This document shows, in pieces, positions 1 to 6,330 of a stretch of DNA of 7,254 nucleotides (positions within the stretch are counted from its first letter, which is position 1; each line of letters starts with the position of its first letter). The notes under the pieces were generated by a model. The model was given only the letters and a program-made list of their open reading frames with translations. It was not told the DNA's origin and made no database searches. The DNA comes from Methylocystaceae bacterium (GTDB lineage: Bacteria > Pseudomonadota > Alphaproteobacteria > Rhizobiales > Beijerinckiaceae): assembly GCA_003152255.1 (NCBI GenBank), contig PLZT01000209.1, forward strand, positions 1 through 7,254. Direction: 5' to 3'. Made by a program: the position numbers and the translations under genes.

Positions 1-986
1 GAGGCACAGGGCGCCGACGATCTTGTCGAAGGCGGCTTTGACGAACACATCCCAATCGGCGATCGGCTTGTCGAAAATGTCGATCACCGGCATATCGCCG
101 ATATAGGAATAGGAGCGGGGCCGGAAGCGCAGCTTGTTGGAGTGCGCGGCGAGCCGGATGTCGACTGGCAACACCCAGAGCTTGCGCAGCATTTGCAGCA
201 GGCGCTCCTCCGCCGAAATCGGCAAGGTGAAGATGACGAGATCGAGCCGCGTGCGCCTGGCGAATTCGACCAGTTCGTCAATGCTGCCGAGCTTCGGGAA
301 GCCCGCGACGACATCGGGCGAGCGCGCGTCGGAGCGGTCGTCGAACACGCCGAGGATGCGCAAATCGCCGTCGTCCTGAGCGGCGAGCGCGCGCAACACG
401 GGTTCCGCCGAAGGGCCGCCGCCGACGATCGCCGTGCGCCGATCGAGCTTGCCTTGCCGCGTCAGCGCGCGCACGAAGGCGGCGAGCGCGAAGCGCTCGG
501 TCATCAGCGCGGCGAGGCCGAAGACATACCAGCCGGCGAGCCAGACGCGGGAGAATTGGCCGTCGAGCTTCAAAAAGAACTGCAGCGCCAGGGCGCCGAC
601 GAAGACCAGGGTCCATCCGCTCAGGATTTTGAGGCCGTGCAGCGCGGGCGCGCGCAACGCCGACACATGGTGCAGCCCCAGCGCTTGCAACGAGATCACC
701 GCGAGCAGCGACATGCCGGGGATAACGATCGCATAGGCCATGTCGTGTCCCCACAGGGGCGCCACATGCACCTCATGCACCGCGAACCGACTCCGGCGAG
801 CAACAGAAATTCGATCAGACGCACGAGGCCGCCGAGAACGATCGGCGAATAGGCTTTGTTCGGCGCGCCGCGGCTCGCGACTTCCGCGAGGGGGGACGGC
901 GCGGCGGCTTGATCGGTTGGCGAGTCGCGCGGGGGCTCGCTGTCTCTCTGGCTCGGCTGGTTGGCGCCGACGGCGAATGCGCACAT
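1..986 (-). CDS. Undecaprenyl-phosphate sugar-1-phosphate transferase (GumD/WcaJ type), 3' partial, apparent frameshift
   Basis: Family role: an inner-membrane enzyme that moves a hexose-1-phosphate, usually glucose, from a UDP-sugar to undecaprenyl phosphate, starting EPS repeat-unit assembly. About 329 residues are visible after correcting one frameshift. There is a polar N-terminus (1-45), about four hydrophobic segments (about 48-69, 86-106, 120-138, 148-171), a nucleotide-binding-like VGGGPSAE (188-195), GVFDDRSDARSPDVVAG (213-229) and the conserved RLAAHSNKLRFRPRSYSYIG (278-297). The catalytic bacterial-transferase domain that should follow is lost at the window edge. The reading frame changes at 785-786: codons 1-67 end LLLAGVG, and the family-like sequence FAVHEVHVAP resumes in the next frame, as if one T were missing from a TTT run. 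Without correction the first frame stops at 696. ATG 986 is chosen because AGGAG lies nine bases upstream; an in-frame TTG at 1055 has no such support. It follows the export lipoprotein gene by 75 bases, so the two are probably co-transcribed. Family identity is strong; whether the break is biological or a base-call error cannot be told here. Confidence 0.85.
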
Positions 987-995
987 GATTCGCGG

Positions 996-1000
996 CTCCT
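996..1000 (-). promoter_or_regulatory. Shine-Dalgarno AGGAG of the sugar-phosphate transferase
   Basis: AGGAG on the minus strand sits nine bases before ATG 986. It decides the start of the transferase against the longer TTG 1055 reading, which would begin only six bases after the preceding stop codon. Confidence 0.6.
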
Positions 1001-1061
1001 GTTTAGGCTGCGCGCCCCGACGGGCGCGAGGCGCGAGCGACGCGACTTTCGTCAAATCGCG

Positions 1062-1628
1062 TCAGAAAATACGCTCCCGCACCGTGATCGTGTCTCCGGG
1101 AAGCACCAATGTGTCCAGTGGCACCCGGCCGGTGATGGGCACGCCGTCGATCACGCGCGTAATATCCACTTCGCCCTGAAAGCCTCGCGGGTTAAAACCG
1201 CCCGCGATGGCGATCGCGGTTCGCACGGTCATTCCTTCGACATAGGGGAATTGCCCGGCGGTCGTGACTTCCCCGAGTACGAAAAACGGCCTGAAAGCCT
1301 CCACTTCGACGGAAACGCGCGGCTCGCGCACGAAGCCGGCGCGCAGCCGTTCGGCGATCTCGCGTTCGACGGCGGCGGTGTCGCGGCCGTAGACCGGCAC
1401 GGGGCCGATGAGCGGCATGGAAATGTGGCCCGAGCCGTCGACGGCGTAAGAGTTCGACAAGGCGTCCTGTCCGAACACGATGACCCGCAACCGGTCGCCG
1501 GCGGCGAGCGTGTAGCGGTTCATGGGCGGAGCCGCCAAAAGCTCGGGCCGATAGTCTCCAGGCGCCGCGCAGCTCGCGAGAAACAGTGTCAAGAGCATGC
1601 TGAGCGGCAGGGCCGAATGTGTCGTCAT
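1062..1628 (-). CDS. Polysaccharide export outer-membrane lipoprotein (GumB/Wza-like, short form)
   Basis: Family role: a periplasmic/outer-membrane component that carries finished capsule or EPS across the outer membrane, working with a Wzc/GumC partner in the inner membrane. The 188-residue product starts with a lipoprotein signal ending in the lipobox LASC, with Cys20 the acylated residue. Ala at +2 gives no inner-membrane retention signal, so outer-membrane sorting is expected. A Poly_export (Wza N-terminal) domain spans about 37-110 with the typical YTLAAGDRLRVIVFGQ opening. One SLBB domain spans about 113-165 (FVLGEVTTAGQFPYVEGMTV), and the protein closes with LPGDTITVRE. It is about half the length of Wza and lacks the extra SLBB repeats and the C-terminal membrane helix, as in the shorter GumB branch. 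ATG 1628 has only a weak purine stretch (GGATCGGAA) before it. It is first in a minus-strand unit with the sugar transferase and divergent from the chain-length gene, which encodes its likely partner. Confidence 0.93.
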   Translation of the reverse strand: MTTHSALPLSMLLTLFLASCAAPGDYRPELLAAPPMNRYTLAAGDRLRVIVFGQDALSNSYAVDGSGHISMPLIGPVPVYGRDTAAVEREIAERLRAGFVREPRVSVEVEAFRPFFVLGEVTTAGQFPYVEGMTVRTAIAIAGGFNPRGFQGEVDITRVIDGVPITGRVPLDTLVLPGDTITVRERIF

Positions 1629-1689
1629 TTCCGATCCAAACCTGTTTACAAATTGCTTACGCGGCGGTGGCTCGCACGAATTTTTAGGC

Positions 1690-1697
1690 CCACGTGG
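1690..1697. promoter_or_regulatory. CCACGTGG palindrome, possible operator
   Basis: This perfect 8-base palindrome lies inside the AT-rich divergent region, flanked by TTTTTAGG on the left and TTAATAAA on the right. It does not extend further symmetrically. It could bind a dimeric regulator, but one 8-base palindrome is weak evidence and no regulator is encoded nearby. Confidence 0.25.
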
Positions 1698-1745
1698 TTA
1701 ATAAAGGCTCACCGAAATCTTAATCTAACCCTCGCGGCGCGCTGA

Positions 1746-1775
1746 TTAACTCGGCGGCAACCATAACCGGATAAT
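1746..1775 (+). promoter_or_regulatory. Candidate sigma-70 promoter for the chain-length gene
   Basis: TTAACT (1746-1751, four of six matches to TTGACA) and GATAAT (1770-1775, five of six to TATAAT) are separated by 18 bases. Initiation would be near 1782, giving a leader of about 23 bases containing the GGAG ribosome binding site. The call is by consensus match only. Confidence 0.33.
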
Positions 1776-1804
1776 TTCCGCCGGGGACCAACGGAGTTGC
1801 GACG

Positions 1805-3985
1805 ATGCGCGCGGGCGAGCGGAATGGCGACGACAGCAGCGTGACGGGAGAGATAGATCTCGCGCGCATCGCCCGGGCCATATCCGCCAAGCGGTGGTGG
1901 GTGATCGGGCCGACCGTGGCGATATTCGCGGGTTCCGCGATATTCGTGAATGTCGTCAAGCCGCGCTATAGCGCGGAGGCGCGGGTTCTTCTGGAAAACC
2001 AGGAAAACTTCATTCCGCGCGCGGACAAGACCGAACGCGTCGCCGAAATCCTGCCCGACCCCGAGGCGGTGCAAAGCCAGATTCAACTGCTGACCTCGCG
2101 CGACCTCGCGCGGCGCGTCATCAAGATGCTCGATTTACAGGGGAACGACGAGTTCGATCCGCTCGCGAAGGGCGTGGGCGCGACGACGCGGGCGCTGGTG
2201 ATGGTGGGACTGGCGCGCGACCCGACGCAAACGCCCCCCGAGGACCGCATTCTCGAAACCTTCGCCGACAAGCTCAACGTTCTTTCTCCGACCAAGACGC
2301 GCGTTCTCTCCATAGAGTTCACCTCGCGCAACCCCGATCTCGCGGCCAAGGGCGCCAACGCGGTGGCCGAGGCCTATCTCGAGTTTCAGCAGGACGCCAA
2401 GCGCGACCACGCGCGCGGCGCCGCGAATTCATTGGCCGCGCTGGTGGCCCAGTTGCGCGTCCGCGTGGCCGAGGCGGACGCGGAGGCGGAGCAGTTTCGC
2501 GTGAAATCCGGACTGCTCGTCGGCTCCAACAACACGACGATCAACGCGCAGCGTTTGAGCGATCTCAACACGCAGCTATCGCTGTCGCGCTCGGCGCAGG
2601 CGGACGCCCAGGCGAAGGCGCGATTGCTGCGCGACATGCTGCGGCAAAACCGGATCGGCGACATTCCCGATGTCGCCAATAACGAGGTGATTCGCCGCTT
2701 GTTGGAGCAGCGCGTGACCCTGCGCGCTCAACTCGCGCTCGAGTCCCGCACGCTGCTGCCAGGTCACCCACGCATCAAGGAGTTGCAGGCGCAACTTCAG
2801 GATCTCGATGCGCAAGGCCGCGCCGCGGCCGAACGTGTCGCGCGCACGTTGGAGAACGACGCCCATATCGCGGGCGCCAGGGTCGAGAATCTGACGCGGG
2901 CGCTGGAAGAGCAGAAGACGGTGGTCGGCGCCGCCGACGCCGACGATGTTCGGTTGCGCGACCTGGAGCGGACCGCGCGTCTCTATAAGGAGCAGTTGGA
3001 GAGCGCCGCGGCGAAATATCAGGAGGCCATGGCGCGGGAAAATTCGCAGGCCACGCCCCCCGACGCGCGGATTTTCCAACGCGCCCTGGCGCCGCAAATT
3101 CCTTCCTTCCCCAAGAAAGTCCCGATTGTTTCCTTCGCGACCTTATCGGCGTTGATTCTCTCGATCGGCGGCATTTTGGCCGGCGAATTGCTTTCGGGGC
3201 GCCCCCGCGTCGCGCCGTCCGCGCCGCGCTTCGCGGGCGAGGCCGGGGCGCTGGCGCCGGCGAACGGTGGAATTACGAGCCCAACGCTGGCCGAAAGCTA
3301 TTCGGTCACGCCGACGCCGCCCGCCGCTAATGAGGGCGGGGACGAGAGCCAACCGGCGCCGGAACTTCGGCTCGAACCGACGTGGGCCTCCGCATTCGAC
3401 GACACGCCGCCCGGCGGCGAGAGGACAGTCGCCGCCAAGGCGCGGATCGTCGAGAAAATCGACACCGGACGTCTCTCCTCGCCCAGCGTCAAGGTGCTGA
3501 TCGCTCGCGGCGACGACGGCCCGTCGGCGTCGGGGACCGCCCTCGCGGTGGCCCGCGCCCTGGCGCGTCGCGGCAGCGCCGCCCTCGTCGCGGCGGACGC
3601 CTCGGACAGAGCGTTCGACGGTCTCTTGGCGGGCGGCCTGGAAAATCCGAAGGGCTGGCGCGACCTGCTGTCGGGCGCGGCCGAATTTGGCGAGGTTATT
3701 CACCGCGACTCGGGCTCGCGCCTGCATATCATTCCCGCCGGCGTCGACGACGGCGAGCCGCGATACGATATCGCGATGACGGTGGAGGCGCTGGCGCGGA
3801 CATATGATTTCGTCGTCTTCACGACGACCGACGCCGCCAATACGCTGCGCCTCGCGCCAATGTTCGACACGATTTTACTGCGGGACGCGGACCCGGCGGC
3901 GGGGCGGTTGTTCGACGCGCTCTCGCGTTTCCACGCCGATGTGTCGCTGATCGAAGACGCGCCCGAGGAACTTGTCGCGGCGTGA
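1805..3985 (+). CDS. GumC/Wzz-type polysaccharide chain-length regulator with degenerate BY-kinase domain
   Basis: Family role: an inner-membrane polysaccharide co-polymerase that sets EPS chain length and couples polymerisation to the export lipoprotein. The 726-residue protein has a Wzz N-terminal region with TM1 at about 32-51 (WWVIGP start), then a long periplasmic part rich in predicted coiled coil (about 195-410, with LPGHPRIKELQAQL at 318-331). A proline motif (P430, P433, P436, P440) leads into TM2 (about 441-463). A low-complexity Pro/Ala/Gly linker (about 464-545) follows, then a cytoplasmic P-loop-like domain (about 560-715). That domain aligns with CpsD/Wzc autokinases (VARALARRG 582-590; GWRDLLSGAAEFGEVIHRD 617-635; HIIPAG 641-646). 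However, there is no lysine between 563 and 616, where Walker A needs one; the Walker B aspartate position is Thr673; and the C-terminus lacks a tyrosine cluster. I therefore infer no kinase activity. ATG 1805 is preceded by GGAG at eight-base spacing. The gene is divergent from export and convergent with the acyltransferase, with 29 bases between stop codons. Confidence 0.92.
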   Translation: MRAGERNGDDSSVTGEIDLARIARAISAKRWWVIGPTVAIFAGSAIFVNVVKPRYSAEARVLLENQENFIPRADKTERVAEILPDPEAVQSQIQLLTSRDLARRVIKMLDLQGNDEFDPLAKGVGATTRALVMVGLARDPTQTPPEDRILETFADKLNVLSPTKTRVLSIEFTSRNPDLAAKGANAVAEAYLEFQQDAKRDHARGAANSLAALVAQLRVRVAEADAEAEQFRVKSGLLVGSNNTTINAQRLSDLNTQLSLSRSAQADAQAKARLLRDMLRQNRIGDIPDVANNEVIRRLLEQRVTLRAQLALESRTLLPGHPRIKELQAQLQDLDAQGRAAAERVARTLENDAHIAGARVENLTRALEEQKTVVGAADADDVRLRDLERTARLYKEQLESAAAKYQEAMARENSQATPPDARIFQRALAPQIPSFPKKVPIVSFATLSALILSIGGILAGELLSGRPRVAPSAPRFAGEAGALAPANGGITSPTLAESYSVTPTPPAANEGGDESQPAPELRLEPTWASAFDDTPPGGERTVAAKARIVEKIDTGRLSSPSVKVLIARGDDGPSASGTALAVARALARRGSAALVAADASDRAFDGLLAGGLENPKGWRDLLSGAAEFGEVIHRDSGSRLHIIPAGVDDGEPRYDIAMTVEALARTYDFVVFTTTDAANTLRLAPMFDTILLRDADPAAGRLFDALSRFHADVSLIEDAPEELVAA

Positions 3986-4014
3986 GCCGGCGCGGGCGTG
4001 GAATATGTCGCCGC

Positions 4015-5163
4015 TCAAAATCGGCGGAAGAGTCCGGACAGCCGCGCGCGCTCCGACAACCGCGACAACCATGGCGTCTGCTTGGCGCATCTCTTGCAAT
4101 CGAGAAAAATTCGTAACAAAGGCGCGGCCAGCGCGCCGCGCGTCGTCACGGGCATGACGAGATCGTAAAGCGCGATCGTTTCGTCGCAAACGGCCTCCTT
4201 ATAGTGCGCTTCGCCGACGCCGAGGTCGAAATAGGCGAAACCGCGCTCCACGAGATCGCGCATCACCGCGCGCAGAAGGATGTCGCCGGGGGAGCAGCGG
4301 GCGATCTCCTCATCCAGGTCGTAGGAATTGGCGAGAGCCGAAAACCGCCCGTCCATGGCGAGGCCGACATAGGTCGCGATGACCCTTCCGGACAAACGGA
4401 GCGCATGGACTTCCAGCGCGCCGGCGTGGCAGGCGCGTTCGAGAAAATCGCGCATCTCGGGGGCTTCGAAGAGGCCGGCGGCGCCCTTGGCCGCGAGCAG
4501 AGCCGATTTTTGCGCGATCAAGGCCGCGATGACCTCGCTCGCCCGCTCGCCGCTGGCGCCATGCTCGAAGACGAGCACGCCAAGCTCCATCAACCGCCTT
4601 TCTTTTTTGCGCAGTTTCTTGCGCGAGGCCTTGGAGGTTTGGCAATCGAGCGCGTCGACATTGGCGGGCAGGGCGGTCCCATAGGCAAAGCTCGGGCTGG
4701 GGAAGGCGTCGCGGCCAAGCAGCGGGTTCTCGAAGGCGCCGAAGCCGCGGGGCTGGTTGCGCAGATAAAGCAGATCGGGCGGCTTTGGGCGGCCGCGCGC
4801 CGCCGCGAGCAACAAGCCGCGCCAGTCGAGGCCACCGCCGGGATGAAACAGTCCGATGTTGAAGTTGCTTTCGCGACCGCACAAAAACTCGGCGACGCGC
4901 AGCCCGGCGGCTTCATGCGTCGCGAGCGGAAACAGCGCGAGCGGGCGCCCATCGGAATCGCGCGCGACGACGATCATCGGCTCCAGAGCGCGCGCGCGCC
5001 CGATCGTCTCGAACCAGGCGGCGACAAAATCGTAATTTTGATAGGGGCTGACAGCGGCGGTTTCGCGAAGGGCGATCCAGTCCTCGCGCGCGTCGAGAAG
5101 ACGGTCGAACACCATTAGGGATGGTTCAACACGCTCGGTCGGCGTTTCGAGTTTTATAACCAT
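4015..5163 (-). CDS. FemAB/CelD-like GNAT-fold acyltransferase (Acetyltransf_6 family)
   Basis: Family role: proteins of this double-GNAT fold transfer acyl or aminoacyl groups. Members near EPS and cellulose loci are thought to acylate the polymer or its precursor, but the substrate here is unknown. Counted from ATG 5163, the protein has about 382 residues and no signal peptide or membrane segment, so it is probably cytoplasmic. The N-terminal half includes SPYQNYDFVAAWFETIG (39-55), a typical opening for the family. A basic helix, KASRKKLRKKERRL (178-191), begins the second GNAT half. The family signature near the end reads YFDLGVGEAHYKEAVCDE (311-328), where other members have a glycine-rich turn followed by YK. 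The C-terminus is basic (LFRRF). The start is uncertain: GTG 5172, three codons upstream, is equally possible, and neither has a good ribosome binding site. It is transcribed away from the deacetylase gene (108-base gap) and towards the chain-length gene. Confidence 0.85.
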   Translation of the reverse strand: MVIKLETPTERVEPSLMVFDRLLDAREDWIALRETAAVSPYQNYDFVAAWFETIGRARALEPMIVVARDSDGRPLALFPLATHEAAGLRVAEFLCGRESNFNIGLFHPGGGLDWRGLLLAAARGRPKPPDLLYLRNQPRGFGAFENPLLGRDAFPSPSFAYGTALPANVDALDCQTSKASRKKLRKKERRLMELGVLVFEHGASGERASEVIAALIAQKSALLAAKGAAGLFEAPEMRDFLERACHAGALEVHALRLSGRVIATYVGLAMDGRFSALANSYDLDEEIARCSPGDILLRAVMRDLVERGFAYFDLGVGEAHYKEAVCDETIALYDLVMPVTTRGALAAPLLRIFLDCKRCAKQTPWLSRLSERARLSGLFRRF

Positions 5164-5191
5164 CCCGCTCACAAATCGTTCAGGCTTCGCG

Positions 5192-5221
5192 CCTATCCTC
5201 TGAATAGCAAGAAAAGGTCAA
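5192..5221 (-). promoter_or_regulatory. Candidate promoter for the acyltransferase gene
   Basis: On the minus strand TTGACC (5221-5216, five of six matches to the -35 consensus) is followed after 18 bases by GATAGG (5197-5192), a poor -10 with three of six matches. Initiation would be near 5185, leaving a leader of about 20 bases before ATG 5163, which slightly favours that start over GTG 5172. No convincing pair was seen for the plus-strand deacetylase in the same gap. Confidence 0.28.
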
Positions 5222-5243
5222 CGAGAACTGGACAGGGTTCAAA

Positions 5244-5260
5244 CCAACGGATCTCGTTGG
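5244..5260 (+). promoter_or_regulatory. 6-5-6 perfect dyad overlapping the deacetylase ribosome binding site
   Basis: CCAACG (5244-5249), spacer GATCT, CGTTGG (5255-5260). The right arm ends in the first two bases of the Shine-Dalgarno GGAGG (5259-5263), which stands eight bases before ATG 5272. In RNA this would be a short hairpin touching the ribosome binding site; in DNA it would be an operator-like dyad. Both roles are inference. Confidence 0.4.
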
Positions 5261-5271
5261 AGGGAACGGAT

Positions 5272-6330
5272 ATGCCGAGCTGGCGGGAAATAGCGATAGA
5301 CGCCGGCATGGGACTGTTTCGCGCGAGCGGCGCCCATCGACTGGCCGAGCCCTATACGCGGGGGCTCGGCGCGATCTTGATGTTTCATCGCGTGCATCAG
5401 CATCTCCAACGCGGGTTCGAGCCCAATCGGGGGCTCGAAATTTCAATCGATTTTTTCGACGCGCTGCTCAAACATTTGCTCCAGAAAGGTTATCGTATTC
5501 TGTCCATGGACGACGCCCTGGCGGAATTGCAAGGAGGCGGCGACGAACGCGCGCCCTTTGTCGTGCTCACCTTCGACGACGGCTACCGCGACCTCATCGA
5601 GCATGTTTTGCCGGTGCTGGAGCGCCATCGCGCGCCCATGACCGCCTATGTGACCTCCGGCTTCGCCGACGGCTCGGCGCGCATGTGGTGGGTGGAGCTG
5701 GAAGAGTCGATTCGCCGTTTGGATCGCGTCGACGTCGCCGCGCTCCGGCGTCGCTTCGACGCTCCATGCGGCGACGCCGAGGAAAAGCAGCAGGTGTTCG
5801 CAGACCTCTACTGGCTCCTGCGCGACGGCTCCGAGGAGGAGCTTTTGCGCGTGTCGCTGTCGCTGTGTACGCGGGCTGGCGTGGAGCCCCGCCTGTTGAC
5901 GTCGAGCCTGTGCCTCGATTGGCGGGGGCTCGCGCAACTCGCGAGACACGAGCTTGTCACCATCGGAGCCCATTCGGTGACGCATGCGCGTCTCGCCAAA
6001 CTCGAGGCGGACGCCTGCGCGCGGGAGATGGCCGACAGCCGAGCGGCGATCGCGCGCGAAATTGGGGTGGACGCGCGTCACTTTTGCTATCCGGTCGGCG
6101 ACCCGGCTTCGGCGGGAAAGCGCGAATTCGATCTCGCGCGCGATCTTGGGTTCGTCAGCGCGGTGACCACGCGGCCCGGCATGATCTTCGCCGAGCATCG
6201 CGATCATCTGCTGGCGCTGCCGCGGCTTTCGATCAATGGGCGCCATCAAAGCCTCGATGAGATCGACATTTTGCTGACCGGCGCCCCTTTCGCCCTGATG
6301 AATCGTGGGCGGAAGGTTCTCGCGGCCTGA
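5272..6330 (+). CDS. NodB-family polysaccharide deacetylase
   Basis: Family role: a carbohydrate esterase 4 enzyme using a divalent metal to remove N-acetyl (sometimes O-acetyl) groups from polysaccharides or lipid-linked sugars. The 352-residue protein carries the expected motifs. Motif 1 is TFDDGYRD (100-107), with Asp102 the likely catalytic base and Asp103 a metal ligand. Motif 2 is HSVTH (234-238), with His234 and His238 completing the metal triad. CYPVG (272-276) matches motif 3, and LPRLSING (316-323) is the usual C-terminal strand. An early ILMFHRV (35-41) is also typical. An insert of about 100 residues between motifs 1 and 2, rich in charged residues, makes it longer than a minimal NodB domain. 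No cleavable signal peptide is evident, so a cytoplasmic or membrane-associated site is likely. ATG 5272 is preferred over TTG 5257 because GGAGG (5259-5263) precedes it at ideal spacing and overlaps the TTG. It is divergent from the acyltransferase and overlaps the downstream J-domain gene by 26 bases, suggesting those two are co-transcribed. Confidence 0.92.
   Translation: MPSWREIAIDAGMGLFRASGAHRLAEPYTRGLGAILMFHRVHQHLQRGFEPNRGLEISIDFFDALLKHLLQKGYRILSMDDALAELQGGGDERAPFVVLTFDDGYRDLIEHVLPVLERHRAPMTAYVTSGFADGSARMWWVELEESIRRLDRVDVAALRRRFDAPCGDAEEKQQVFADLYWLLRDGSEEELLRVSLSLCTRAGVEPRLLTSSLCLDWRGLAQLARHELVTIGAHSVTHARLAKLEADACAREMADSRAAIAREIGVDARHFCYPVGDPASAGKREFDLARDLGFVSAVTTRPGMIFAEHRDHLLALPRLSINGRHQSLDEIDILLTGAPFALMNRGRKVLAA

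Larger units (their letters stand above)
1629..1804. promoter_or_regulatory. Divergent intergenic control region between the export and chain-length genes
   Basis: These 176 bases hold no gene and are clearly AT-richer than the flanks. They must carry promoters for both divergent units. Visible elements are a CCACGTGG palindrome (1690-1697), GTTAAT (1697-1702) facing ATTAAC (1745-1750), several other TTAAT/TTAC blocks, a candidate plus-strand promoter (1746-1775), and GGAG (1793-1796) eight bases before ATG 1805. No clear -35/-10 pair was found for the minus-strand gene. The shared region suggests the export/priming unit and the chain-length gene may be regulated together. Confidence 0.6.

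Noticed and set aside
142..852. Plus-strand (236 codons) and minus-strand (278-754) open frames over the sugar transferase
   Set aside because: The third minus-strand frame carries the real transferase sequence with membrane helices and family motifs; these are Arg-rich shadows.
909..1745. Plus-strand open frame (278 codons) across the export gene and divergent region
   Set aside because: It opposes a lipoprotein with lipobox, Poly_export and SLBB domains and runs through the promoter region.
1752..1783. CGGCGG/CCGCCG inverted repeat before the chain-length gene
   Set aside because: Six-base GC-only arms with a 20-base loop are expected by chance here and form a weak structure.
4009..4026. 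CGCCG/CGGCG hairpin in the convergent gap as a terminator
   Set aside because: The stem is only five base pairs, there is no T-run, and such repeats arise by chance at this GC content. No intrinsic terminator was found in the 29-base gap.
4204..5118. Plus-strand open frame (304 codons) opposite the acyltransferase
   Set aside because: The opposite strand encodes a clear FemAB/CelD-like protein; this frame shows no domain and has shadow composition.
5179..5204. TTCAGGC...CTGAA nested inverted repeat in the acyltransferase/deacetylase gap
   Set aside because: The inner stem is four base pairs and the outer arms are separated asymmetrically; it is too weak to call.
5257..5271. TTG 5257 as start of the deacetylase
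   Set aside because: The TTG overlaps the GGAGG that serves ATG 5272 and has no ribosome binding site of its own.
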